From Myoxocephalus aenaeus (taxonomy: Eukaryota; Chordata; Actinopteri; Perciformes; Cottidae), in the NCBI GenBank assembly GCA_038501785.1, contig JBAMJR010000099.1:2141501-2205500 (forward strand): a DNA stretch of 64,000 nucleotides, in the 5' to 3' direction. How positions within the stretch are numbered: the first letter of the stretch is position 1; each line of letters starts with the position of its first letter. A program made the translations under genes and the position numbers. The notes under the pieces are model-generated. The model was not told the origin of the DNA. It made no database searches and was given only the letters and a program-made list of their open reading frames with translations. Shown here piece by piece: positions 47,206-59,600 of the stretch.

Positions 47206-48389
47206 TTATAATACGGGTACCTGCGACTTTATAAATAGTAATGTAAGCTGCCCTTCAGCACAAAATAGTTGTAGCCGGCAAAACGTTGTGTATCGCATTT
47301 CAGCGGCAGAGAAAATAGTCCCGGGACGCACGGGACGCACATACGGGACTATAAAACGGACGAGCTGGTCAGTAAATCGCAGATTTACTGACCAGCCCGG
47401 TTGAAAGCAGGGTGGAGGATGACGCTCAGCCACCGATGTAAAGAAGTGCTCTCGCTGCTTCTGTCCGTCTTTTCTCCGTAATTTTTCTCCTCCATGATGT
47501 TTAGAGAACTCGCCTCGCGTCGGGAAATTACCGACGTAATTATCTCTCACTGGAAATTATCACGATTTTGTGATCAAACCCTTTTCATTGCTCATCTTTA
47601 GGTTAGGGAGGAAGTGACGTGCGTGTTGTCGTTCGTTATGCTAGTGTGGGGGACGCTACGTGAGCTTGTTAGCTGTTCCGTTTGAGCTAACTTACTGTCA
47701 GCGAAGAGCCCCGTTGCAATACTGTGAACACTCAAGCAATAAACCTGCAAGTTAAGGAAACCAACGTCTGCGAGTCGTTACTGCGGACGTGACAATATAA
47801 AAGTTTACACCAAACATGTTTTTAACTGTCAAGCTTGAAACGGCAACTAACTGTTAGGAGTGTGTGGTGTAGCGGACCCAAACGCAACACACGCAGCAGT
47901 ACAGTTCCACGGGCGGACTTTATTTAAAGTAAACAAGACACCACAAACAGATACAAACGAATGCTACCGGTCAGGTCCAGCGAACACAGGAGATCCACCT
48001 CTCCTGCTCCAGAGTCGGGAGGGCAACTCAACCGCTCGTGTGACCAATTCTTACAAAGTAACAACCCGACAATAAGCCGGGTCACGCTGTGGACCTTTAA
48101 TCACCTGCCGGTGATCAAGGCAACGGCCAACAGCTGGGATGAAGGAGCCCCCCTCCTTCATCGTGGCAGTGGGCGGAAACCAGGAGGAGAAACTGTAGAC
48201 TAAAGAGCGGACCGAGAATCCAACACTAACGGTCGCGCAATTTAAATCTACCTGTTATTTTAAGTGCGCACTGATATGGAACGCTCTAAATGTAAACAGG
48301 CTGTACAGTACTTTATGGCTGAATAAAGTACACCCCGTGACTCACTCTCAACCAATCAGAATGCTTGATTTGATCTACCCGTATTATAA
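47206..48389. mobile_element. Non-autonomous TIR element carrying a nested solo LTR
   Basis: The left end TTATAATACGGGTA (47,206-47,219) and right end TACCCGTATTATAA (48,376-48,389) are perfect 14-bp inverted repeats. TTATAA at each side could be part of the repeat or a duplicated target. Without the LTR the element is about 0.8 kb and has no coding capacity. The interior has two small perfect hairpins (47,364-47,396 and 48,308-48,331). The superfamily is uncertain. Confidence 0.6.
47852..48225 (-). mobile_element. Solo LTR (Gypsy-like), minus strand, 374 bp
   Basis: It is bounded by TG...CA on either strand (plus strand TGTTAGGAGTGTG ... GAATCCAACA) and flanked by the 5-bp duplication CTAAC (47,847-47,851 and 48,226-48,230). 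On the minus strand it carries AATAAA in AATAAAGTCCGCCCGTGG, and ends TGCGTTTGGGTCC ... TAACA, as many fish Gypsy LTRs do. A perfect hairpin (GATGAAGGAG-CCCCC-CTCCTTCATC) lies near 48,140. No internal retroelement genes remain, so it is a recombination product. Confidence 0.8.
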
Positions 48390-48472
48390 TTGTGAGTACG
48401 TATCTCCCTCAAGTATGTCTGTCTTGGTGACTGAGATTGTTTGTCCCACTATTATGATATTACTATGTCTTG

Positions 48473-48510
<38 letters not shown>

Positions 48511-49726
48511 TTGGTTTCAGTGTGTGTGGGTGTGGAGATGACACAGTCTGTCAGACTGTAAAGCACTGTGAGGAGTCAGGGGAGGCGTGGGTCTGTTCTC
48601 AGATGCTTCCCTCTGTGACCTCGGACCATCATAAATCTCCTAATTCCCTCATTCCAGTGTCAAACGGAACGGCGCTCTCATGTGCTGGAAATTCCCTCGT
48701 TCCTGCTCGAGAACAAATTCTACAGTAGCTCCACAACCAATGCTTGTCCTTTGTAATGCTGTTGTAATATGTCAGTCAGTGGCCTACAGTGATCATCAGG
48801 GATCCTGACTGGCCACTATCAGTGAACAACAGAACAAGCAACTTCGTCTTGTGTCTTCTATCGTCCCTTGTGCTACGGTAGATCGATGCAAACAAAGAGC
48901 AGGTGCAGTATTACAAAGGAAACAGGAAACCACATAATAGTGCAACATGCTCACACATATTTTATTCATAGTTCATCTTTTGTCATGTCTTAATAATATA
49001 TGGTACTGGCGTGATGACTGCTGACCATTGGACAGCAGTATCAGCAACAGTAACAATTGGCTGTATTTGGCCACCCCGTAGTGTAAATATGTTGCATCTC
49101 AGGTAGACGAGCCGTTTGTCTCTGCTCACAATGACGACTTCACGTTCTCCCTGACTGGATTGGAAGCTACCAAAAAGGCCAAATGTCATCTTTCGCTTTT
49201 TGTTTTGAGAACATAGGTTTTTAGTCTTTGTACATGGAATACCCTATGGTCGATTGTTGGCGTGTTGCTTTGTCCTCTATCAAAGAACTATTGAAAACAA
49301 AATGTGGGTGGCCCTGAGGGACTGAGAGCGTTTTGCCAGCAGGCAGCAAGTTTTCATTCCAAAGTATATTGTGAGAACCTAGATCAATCAGAACCTGGTG
49401 AAGTAATCATTGAGTCAGTCAAACTGATTAATAACCCCCTTAACACCCTGCAATAGTTGTTGTTCGAATCAAATGCTACTCATGGCCCTTGTAATGGTGC
49501 TGACAACTTTCACAACAAGGGTCCGTAAGCCTCCACCTGGGGTCCACGTCTACCAACACCAGCAGCTTGCTTAACATGTGTAACAATCAGACTTCAGCCA
49601 ACCGCTTGTTCATCCCGGCCCACTGTATAAGCTCCCTGGTAGCAGGACATTTAGGACGTATGAAGTCAGAGATCCAGCTGTAGCAGAACACCATGTCCAT
49701 TGTTCAGGAAGCAGTGTGCATTAGTC

Positions 49727-49728
<2 letters not shown>
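48390..49728. other. Non-coding stretch
   Basis: Only a TG run at 48,477-48,509 is recognisable. Confidence 0.5.
48477..48509. repeat. (TG)16 microsatellite
   Basis: A 33-base TG run. Confidence 0.97.
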
Positions 49729-49790
<62 letters not shown>

Positions 49791-49827
49791 CGTGCGTGTG
49801 TGCGTGCGTGCGTGCGTGCGTGCGTGC
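49729..49827. repeat. Compound (TG)n-(CGTG)n microsatellite
   Basis: About 58 bases of TG are followed by about 41 bases of CGTG units. The array is alternating purine-pyrimidine throughout. Confidence 0.97.
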
Positions 49828-50523
49828 ATGTAAATGTGTAAAACAAATCACTTATGTGTATGTGAGTGACAGGCTTTTAACTTGAGAATCTGTGAAAGGG
49901 CTACCATAACATGGTGCTTTGCAACCACAATCTTTAAATGGCAATTAAAACCCGTGATGGCCCCAAGACTGCTGAAATGTGTGGATCCGTTTAAAAGAGA
50001 AAGAAAGAACGTTGCAACAAAAGACTCAGGAAATGAAGGAAAAAAAGGAGAGAAGGGCCACTCTATTGAGAATGACATCCCAGTGATCATGTTTCAACAA
50101 AATTTGCTGCTTTAATATAAACCCAATTAATTCCAGTGTAAGAGTAATGACACTTTGTAACATGTAGACTTTACAGGGCAGCTTCAAAACCCATATACCT
50201 GTTAACAGTGATCACTATCACTGCTCCATATCTGCTTTATTTGGTCTGGGATTTGATCAGAACTCCATGCCGTGGCCCCGTGAGACCCTGGCAGCCAAGG
50301 AACTGACTTTGTCTCATGCTTCTGCTGCATTTATTAGCCAGATTCATGGGGACTTGGTTGGAGATTTACTGCTCACTTCATCTTGAAAGCTTTTTTATTG
50401 TTGTAATGTTAACCCTGAAAGAACATACTAAGTCCCAATGCGGACGTATATTACATACGGGAGCATTACCTATGAAGTCAAAGCCTGTGGTTTCTAATAT
50501 GCACATACATATGAGGAATGGTA

Positions 50524-50524
<1 letters not shown>
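49828..50524. other. Non-coding stretch between microsatellites
   Basis: Nothing recognised. Overlapping frames at 49,848-50,115 on both strands have no family motif. Confidence 0.5.
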
Positions 50525-50581
<57 letters not shown>

Positions 50582-50582
50582 A
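50525..50582. repeat. (AC)29 microsatellite
   Basis: A 58-base AC run. Confidence 0.97.
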
Positions 50583-51732
50583 GCTGCCCTTGAGGCGAGA
50601 TACCACAGCTTCCTCAGGTCTGAAGGATTATAACGAAGGCTTAATAATCATGTTACTTTGTAGTTGGAGGATTAACCCTCTTTCTTTCCCCATTAATGGC
50701 ACCCACACTCCCAATATCACCAATACATACTAAGTGAGTGGAAATTACACATCCACACACACAACCACAATTACAGATGATAACAGAGCCATTGAAAGTG
50801 AAATACCCAAGCAACTCCAATGCACACTTATACATAACTTCAGTTCCGGCCTGAGGCTTCTCATCTCTTGAGCTTCAGAGGAATGTGCCATGTAATGGAG
50901 TTATAGGAGGGCTGAGGGTGGTGTACTGGGGAGGAGGTGCTCGGAGGAGGCAGGCGAGGGCAGTCTGCTTTGAGTATTTCTTCTAAACAGTTGCAATCTT
51001 GACAGCTCCTTCTTCCTGAGGCCCAGGTAGCAGCTACTATAGCATTGGATGAGAAAGACATTTTTTTTTTGGTTGAAAGGGCTCTAAGGGTGAATAAATT
51101 TGACAAAGGAGATCATACTGTGGAATTTAAAGTACCAGTGAATCGGGGTGGGGGGTTGGGTGTGGAGGTTAGGATGGGGGTAGAGCAGCATAAATGGAGC
51201 AAGCCTTTGGGGGAAACTGTCTCCTCGAAGCTGATCCCACCGAGTTTAATCCTCGACATCACGTGAGAAAAATCCCACCGCTGCCGCTACTGTCTCCTCC
51301 AGACGGCCTGTGGATGTACGTTTTATCAGTCCAAGGATGGGTGTTGGGCAGCACATCAGTGAGTGCTTGCCTAAGTGCTTGCTCTGCGTTTTCCTGAATT
51401 GGATATAGGGCATGGCATGGGCAGATACAGTCAGAGGAGGCCCCGTCTCAGGTGGTAAACCACACCAGATACATATTCACAAGTACCTTTCACATGTGCA
51501 TGTGAGTTATGGATATAAAACAAAATCTCTTTATGTTACTTACATTTTTTTAGACTATGTATTTAGAAAAAATAAAATAATGATTATTTGAATTGGATGA
51601 ATAATTTTATGAGAATGTAAAGTAAAAGAAACTAAAGCATTTGTCATTTGACAAAAATACAAATTGGTGTTAAGGACTACTCATCGATCTCCCACTTGCC
51701 ACATTAAATGTGTTTGGTTCCTGACTGACTTA
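50583..51732. other. Non-coding stretch
   Basis: Nothing recognised. G-rich DNA lies at 51,145-51,180. Confidence 0.5.
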
Positions 51733-51922
51733 TGATATTTTAAGTATTTTATTGGGCATGTTTTTGCTTTTGTTAGGAAGGAGACAGTAGAAAGTGACAG
51801 ATAACATGGGGAGATAGATTGGTAAGGACATACAACAAAGGTCCCCGGCCGGACTCAAACCAGGGACATTGCAATTACATGGTCTGCTTCCTAAACCTCT
51901 TGGCCAGCAGGTTGCCTTGGCC
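51733..51922 (-). repeat. tRNA-derived SINE, minus strand
   Basis: On the minus strand it shows an RNA polymerase III A box (TGGCCAAGAGG, 51,896-51,906) and B box (GGTTTGAGTCC, 51,851-51,861) with tRNA-like spacing. Next come CCGGCCGGGGACCTTTGTTG and a CT-rich segment, and the tail reads AAAAGCAAAAACATGCCC, then AATAAAATACTT. This matches a common vertebrate/fish SINE tail. It is diverged and probably inactive. Confidence 0.75.
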
Positions 51923-54900
51923 TGTTCTCTCCTTGAATAAAGTATCTAGATTTAAATGAGACTTCCTGAATAAATAAAGCTTGACAACTGGAACAGCTTA
52001 ACAACTAGTGTAGCCTCTCAAAACTGGACTTCTGAGAAATCGCATGTCAGTCAGTCCAGTACTGTGACATGCTTTAGCTTAGATTTTCTCTTGGTACAGT
52101 GTAAGTGTAGTTCTCTGTTGGCACTCTTTTTCTGGTTACCCATGGTGGCTATCGCTACCAAAGACAAACACCATTTCTGTATTTGTCAAATATATTCTTT
52201 CCTGTACTTTCCTAATTGAACATCCTGGGCCTCGGTGTCAGCCCGTAAAACCTGTTTTTAAGTTTATCACAAACATGACAAACATTTCGATATAACTCCA
52301 TTTTATCGAAAAGAAATGCTTGTTATTACAGTTTCCCCTCTCAAGCCATTTACCCTTAAACCAAAGCTGTCCCATGCAAGACTAACCCTCAAAGCAATAT
52401 CGAATGAGTTAATGACTAAACCTAGACAAACAGTGGCCTGTTTCGTTGCTCCGCTCCCACACAGGTGCACCCACCCACACTCCAGGTGCACTGCTCTCAT
52501 CTGCTTTCGACAGTGTAACCTAACAAATCCAGATTTTAGTTAATCCATGACATGTCAAAACATCTGTCACTGTGTTGCAATCCACACACAAAGCGAACAG
52601 TGGTGGGCACTTTCAAAACTAAAATCAGTAAAAAAAAAGTGTCCTTTTATATGCAGCACCATGAGGAAAGCACAGTAAACAACTTTGATTGGATAATTCT
52701 ACATTCTATTTGAAACATGTCCCCAGATTTTGTTGGTCCCACTTGTCCTGGTTGACAACACCAACATGGTTGTCAACAACAGCAGAGGCCCAGTTCTATC
52801 ACTTACCTAGCTGCCAGGTAGTTCAATAACAAATGCAGGTAAACAGCAGGTTTCCACGCTACAGCTCTGCTATCGTTGTTGCAGGTCAAACAGAGTTGTC
52901 CCTCACTGTTGGTGACAACATTTAGAAATACTCATTTGAATAAATGAAATGACTACAAAATACAACGGGGAATTACCTGAACTCATTCACTCTTCAAGAT
53001 GTTACTTTGGGTCCAGGCTGTCCCTTTTAGAGTAAAGGTCACAACGCTCAACCTAATTCCTTTTGTCAAGTGATTTACCAGTTTGCAATCATCCCTCTGT
53101 GTTCCGAAAGCTCATGTCAAACATTTCTGAAATGTCACAACACAAAAGGAACACTCACTCTCGCTGGGGGACACTCGTATGCTTGTCAGAGGAGGCCGTA
53201 CAGCTCTTTAGTTGCATCAAATAGCTTGTTCAGCACAGTTTAGCAGCAAAAGACAACAACCGACCGTATCCGCAAAATCCATATCACAATTTCCTTGACA
53301 ACTCATGGCAGGCGGTGTTTCATCACAGTGACAGCTCCTTTGGCTGTATGTGAAGATAGTGTTATTACAGACTGAATAGGAAACTTAAAGAGCTGGCTCT
53401 TGTGTCTGTCAGGAGTAATGGGTAATGTTCCACTTTCACTGTAGGATCACCACACATGTTCGTCTTGAAGACTGATTGATAGCATGATTCACTTCGTCGT
53501 CACTATCTTCCTAGTGGGCTAGAATGTGTAGAACTTAGAAGCTTGTGGACCCTTTATAATTCACCTTGAGATGAAGGCAATGACATTCGGTAGCGGTACA
53601 CCTCGATGATATTAGCGTCCATTGTCCCACGTGTTTTAATGGCTTCTCGAACAGGATATTGACCCAAGCAAAGCATGCCTGCCCGGCTTTATGATTCTTA
53701 TCAGAATGAATGAAGCTGTGGATCCCGCCGAGAGTGATACTTTAGCCACCCATTCATAGTCATTCATCACAGAGGCGGGAAGTGAGATTCCTATATCCAT
53801 TAAGCGAAGATAGATTCACCGTTCCCTTGTGGCCATTTAAGTGAGCAAGAACGTCCGAGGAGGTCAACTCCCCTGAAATAGCCTTGAACCTACCTTGAAA
53901 TCTGAAAGCATTCATTTTCGGTGAGCTGCAACACCTCATTAACAATAAGTTGTGGCCTTGCTTTGTGAGGAAACCTAATTGCTTAAAGTTAGAACCCCAG
54001 TTTAATACAGATAAATGTAATGACATGTTTTAATCAAAAGCAATAAGCTCCGTGTAAAAGTGCACGCCAATTTTTGAAATACAAATTCTAGATTGCAAGA
54101 GAACAAAATACCAATTTTTGTATTTAATTTCACCTTCACAAAGACACAACATGTTCTGAAGCTTTTTGTCTGCTTTTGTGATAAATGTTCAGCTGTGTGT
54201 CATAGGATTTCTTCATGCTTTCTAATCACCAAAGCAAGACTCGATTTGTCGCTGCCTCCCTGTCAAAGAGGTGAAGTGCTGAGTGCTAAATTGCATGATG
54301 GACTTATTCGTAGCCAAGAAGAGGCTGCCACATTCAAGGATGTTTGCCGACCATCTCAATTAATGCTTTTGAAACTCCATCTCTCATTAAGCCATGAGAG
54401 TGGGGGCAGCTCAGCAGCCAAAAGAGAGTATTGAGCTGCGGGTCTCAAAGGAAAGGATTTCTGCAACACCAGATAGAGCATCTGCTATTGATTCAATAAC
54501 TTCCTTGAATAAATAGATTTCTCTGGGTTATGGAATGGGTCCAGCTTGGAATATGTAATGACTCTAGTCAATAGATTTTTTAAGTTGATAGTATTTCTGT
54601 TTGCAGAGGTGAAGCATTTTATCTGAAGGCTTGTCAGACGTTCACCATAGTGTGGATGTGGTTGTGTGTTTGATTGTGTTGCAATTTGTCAACAGCTTGT
54701 CAGGAAAAGAAAAGCTGTGAGTGAAAGTACTGGTTCCATAGTATTTGTTGTCCTCCAAGCCATTTAAAATAGTCTCCTGCCTAAAGTTAATTTTTCTGGA
54801 AAATGATCTCCTTTGTCTTGAAACACATCAGGCAGTTCTCAGCATCTAGCATTGTAATAACGAGTGCAACTGACATTCCCTTCCATTGTGTGTCAATTCA

Positions 54901-55510
54901 TCATTGAGAAAACAATAGTTGAATTGCATGTCCATTACACTTAATGAAGAGTTCCTCACTTGCATGTATTTGTTAGATAGAGGCATCCTGATTTTGGGTT
55001 CCTGTGGAGACCAAGAGCCTCACTGATGTGACATATATTTCACTGTGGGGGAGGATAGAGTCAGGAAATAATCCAGTTAGAGAGACAATGCTCATCACAA
55101 AGGAGGAAGAGCAACCAAAGCATTGTGCTCTGGCACATCCATGGAGATGTGTACGTACATCTTTGATTTTAGCATCTTTTAGAAAGCAAAGAAATGGATT
55201 TAGGTCATGCGGAGCGATTTAGCTGGTTGGAAATCCTGTCTGCTCTTTTATCTCTGCTCCTGAAGAAAGGGATTTTTGATTGTTCAACTATGTGGAGGAC
55301 TTACCAGATACAGTAGCAATCAAAATGCAGAGTATGTTCCAGGTTTAAGTTGACAATGATGTCTCAGGCTTTGATAAGTACAAAAAAAACGATCAATCAG
55401 TCTAAAGGAAATATAGATATGAGAAAAGTGTCTCTTTGGAACCGTTCCACTTCTCCACCTCACCCTTTGCAACTCACTCTCCTTTGTAAAACCACGGCCT
55501 CTGTGTCTGC

Positions 55511-55512
<2 letters not shown>
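51923..55512. other. Non-coding stretch
   Basis: No gene or element recognised. The part at 53,560-54,480 is free of simple repeats and has balanced composition. Confidence 0.5.

Positions 55513-55544
<32 letters not shown>
55513..55544. repeat. (GT)16 microsatellite
   Basis: A 32-base GT run, 117 bases before a long AC run of inverse sequence. Confidence 0.97.
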
Positions 55545-55547
<3 letters not shown>

Positions 55548-55660
55548 TGACAGCCATTTTCTCAGCTGCTTCTTTGCCTCCGATTCTCTGTTGGCATGGT
55601 GAGGGAGCAGCGGGACGCCTTCACTCCAATTTGCCATCGTTTGTCATCACTTGCCCCTGT

Positions 55661-55661
<1 letters not shown>

Positions 55662-55743
<82 letters not shown>
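55662..55743. repeat. (AC)41 microsatellite, the longest in the window
   Basis: An 82-base uninterrupted AC run. Confidence 0.98.
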
Positions 55744-55746
<3 letters not shown>

Positions 55747-58700
55747 TAGTTTCTAAACCATGCCAGGTTTCCCACTATCACCCCTTAGCTCTGTAGTAGT
55801 AGCCATCTGTTATATAAAATGTTATGGACTGTTAAAGTCCAAATGTGCAATGTTTTCTGTCTGCAGCTGTTACCTTTGCAAAGGGGAGTGATGCCATAAC
55901 TTTGTCAAAGATAAGGTGTCTTTATCTTATCAAAATCTAGTTTTCCATTCGAGTAATTGCATTACTTTGACTGCATGTTGAAACGACAAAAACGTTCTAT
56001 TGGCAAAGATGGCATTGATAAGGGTGGGTTGGCATCCATCAGATTGATGAACATGTTTTGTGCTCAAACCTTAAGGTTGTATTGCCAAATATAAAGATAG
56101 ATCATGGTATGCAGGTAGTTCCTCAGGTTTTGAGCTAACTGTACTGGGGCGAAGGCAGAAGTCTCCAGATGCAGAGGTGAGTGGAATCTAGAGTGTGTTT
56201 CTCAAACATTGCATTCAACACTTTTTGTACAAATGGGTCTATCCTGAAACACTGTTGTGGTTAATCAGAATGATTGACGGAGTTTGTGGTTTCATCAGAA
56301 CCTCTACCTTTTTGATTATGTACAATTCATGACACATTTATTCCATTCTATTGTTCATTTGCACTTTATTTTATATACATATGCACTACTGGGTTCAAAC
56401 ACACAGATTTACGTTTCAGACCAAAGCTTCTTTGTATTCTGGGAATCTATCAGGGCATATGAAATTTGCTTTCGGGACCAATTTCTCTCATTTTGTTCTC
56501 TCACTAAGTTTAACAACAACAATACACCCTTACTGGTCATAAATCCAACCCAGGCATCCCATGGTGTAGATTCCTTTTGTTGATGGATGATGGAAAAGCA
56601 GACTTAGGAGGGAAGTTGGAAGTGGATTCTATCTATTATTTTGGGCCCTGGATCCTGGCTGGTCGCTGGCATGGTCAGTTGGTGCTCCTGCCTGTTGGGT
56701 AAACCGAGCCAGAACCCTGGAATGGGCAGTAAGTGTGTTGACGTGAGGGCTCGATGCCATCTGGGCACACAGATTGACGAGATGACTGTGATTGCTCTCT
56801 GTACAGTTCAGATGAACAGGAAGATGTCCCTAGTCCCCGCTGTGGTGGCGGCACCAAACCCCAGTGCTAAAGATGAATGGTTTCAAGTTCTATGACAATC
56901 ACCCCTGGTTTCCTATACATGACCAGAAAATTGAAAAACAGAACTGATTTTCATTATGATTTTAGTGGCTACTTTTACATTCACAAAGCAACCTGGCTAT
57001 TGGCCACAAACTCATTGTGGTATAATTCAGCTTTCATTTCCTGCCATCTAGGTCCAAAATGAACGCCTGCTCAGAACAAAATGCTGGTAGAATTCACTTT
57101 TGGCAAATAAAGCACTGTTCCACTGGTCTGTAAGAATATAACATTGGGGAAAAGTAGAAACTAACAATAATAGACAAATGTGGGCTAAAAATAAATTGCA
57201 AACTAGCATGATAACCAAAAACATTTTCTTACAGTTGGTATGAAACCACCAACTTTATTTTAGTTATTGCACTTTTGTCAAAGTCAAATCTGGACACAAC
57301 CCTTGTTTTTGTATCCACTAAAATATTCCTATTCTATTGTAAGATAGGAGCAACCATGCCATAATGAGGCCGGAAACCAAGCATCATTGTTATAGTTATT
57401 CTGTTAGTTCTGTTCAACCCAAATTCTGGTTACTTGAATGATAAGGGTAAAAGTATATTTTGTGGGGGGGTATATATAGTATGTAGTCAATAAATAATGC
57501 TTTAGCTCAGCTTGGGATATAGGAGAAGTTAGGAATGTGGGATATCAGGATTGTAGATCAGGCCGTTCTTTGCTGCTCCTGCAACAAAAAAAGCACCGTC
57601 TCCTTACTCAACAAAGTCCCATTTAAGAGTTGCTGATTACATCTGTGAACATACCCGGTACAATTAGATGTGTGTAACTGATTAGCTAGCGACAAGTGGT
57701 TAAAGTAACCGATACTTCATACTAGACGCACCACTTAGCATTCCCCATGGAACCTTAATCGGTTATGATATGTTCCCCGCAATGCCTGTTAAAACACCTC
57801 TAAACTCTCTACACCCCCTGTACAACAAAGGAGAGGCTTCTTCGTACTACAGGGGATGGCCTTCAGTTTGGCTTGTTTGAAAAGTTCATATTTGCTCATG
57901 ACTAAGATATTTGAGGAATGCGCAGATATGTCCCAAAATAATTAATTCATGAAAAATAACATGAGGACATTGTCAAAAGGCTTTAAATAAGTAAATATTG
58001 CATATTATTCAATTCCAAGCTTGGGAACAAAATGTTCAAGAAAGTATTCATTGCAAAGACAATTACCAATAATTATGAGAGACTATTTATACAATGGTTG
58101 CTATTTTAATTTTTCACAGATCAAATCAATATTTCTTCTCTCAATCAATCTACTTTTCTGCCATCTCTTTTCAGTACACTTTGTTTGTTTTTTTACTTCC
58201 AAATTTGTCACTTTGGATATGCCATTTTTCGCATCCCTGTATACATGATGAAAATAACAGTATCTAGGTTTGTGATAGCTTGCCTCCAGGTGTACCTGGA
58301 TGTCTCACCATCTTAGTCATGTTCTGGACCAACAAAGACTGTGCAAAAGCCAGGATAAGGTATTTATTTACATGTCACAGTAAATTGGTTTCTATAGGTA
58401 GCACTTCCACGTTTCTCAAAAACCAGGACAAGATTTCATCCAGGGTTTATACATTTTCTTGTGGCTTCTTGCGCTTCGACTGGTTTTCACTCGATACAAT
58501 GTGCTTGTGTGGTGTAGGAAAAGCAGGCGAGATGAGAAATAGCATGGGCTGAGTCATGAAGATAATCTGCTGAAGCATAGGATGGCTGGTGTGCTGGATA
58601 ATAACACAATTCCTGAAGTTGTAAATTGAAAGGCTTCTTAGCAAAAACTTTGTTGTCATTAACCCGTTTAAAAATAATTATATTTTCTTGACATCCCCTC

Positions 58701-59354
58701 AGTGGTATCTCTCATAGGAATGGTAAGAAGCTTGACCCACTCGTTCCCTATGCAATTCTGGTGACCATTTTGTATTGCATAATAGCGTCAGTTACATTTC
58801 TATAAGGTTAATGAGATGAAAACATTTGCAAATCGTGTGCATCACACTCCCCAGGAATATGTGCTTGTACCTATTATTCATATGCTCAAAACATAAAATA
58901 TCTGGGATGCTAATGTCGTCTCATAGCCTCTGCCCAGTGTTTGAGCCTTCACACTCATACGTCGGGGCCTTGATTAAATTTGTTGCCCCAGCCACTGTCT
59001 GCCAGATGACTGTGAATATGAATGAGACTCTAACATTGAATGTTACGAGGCTCTGTCCTTGCTTTTCCTTTCTTGTCGGCTCATTATCCTGGTTTGCATC
59101 CTCCTTACTCTCTCTCTCCCCAACTTGTCAGCACTGACTTCCACATACATACATGCTGACAGACCAAAACCTCAGACATGGCACATCTTCTTTCTTTGCA
59201 ATATAACGATATTTTAGAGAGGACACATCAGATAAACTGGAACATATCACTATTTACTTTATCGATTTTCTTAATGTTTTTGATCATTATTACAAACCTG
59301 CAGAATGCTTTGCACACCAGTTTAAATGACAGTGGGAGGTAACTCTGTTACGTT
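55744..59354. other. Non-coding stretch
   Basis: No gene recognised. The segment 56,640-56,890 has open frames on both strands and a higher GC content but no identifiable domain. Confidence 0.5.
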
Positions 59355-59600
59355 GTTCATTCTGTACACATGACATCTATTTATTCTGTCTATCTGGGGA
59401 TAGGGATCCTCCTTTGTTGCTCTCCCGAAGGTTTCTTCCTTTTTTTTGGGAGGAGGGGGGGGGGGGGGGGTCCTGATCCAATGTGAGGTCCCAGGACAGG
59501 GATGTCGTATGTGCACAGGATTATAAAGCCCTCTGAGGCAAATTTGTAATTTGTGATTTTGGGCTATACAAAAAATAAACTGAATTGAATTAATTGAAAA
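59355..59600 (+). repeat. 3' tail of a teleost retroposon, plus strand
   Basis: It reads TTCATTCTGTACACATGACA, GGGATCCTCCTTTGTTGCTC, CCAATGTGAGGTCCCAGGAC, AAGCCCTCTGAGGCAAATTT and TTTGGGCTATACAAAAAATA, then AACTGAATTGAATT. This is a well-known fish retroposon 3' end, truncated at 5'. A G16 run (59,455-59,470) has expanded inside it. The same family is at 19,312-19,440 in reverse. Confidence 0.7.

Noticed and set aside
56640..56890. Higher-GC segment with frames on both strands, considered as an exon
   Set aside because: No domain, no consistent pair of splice sites and no neighbouring exon could be found.
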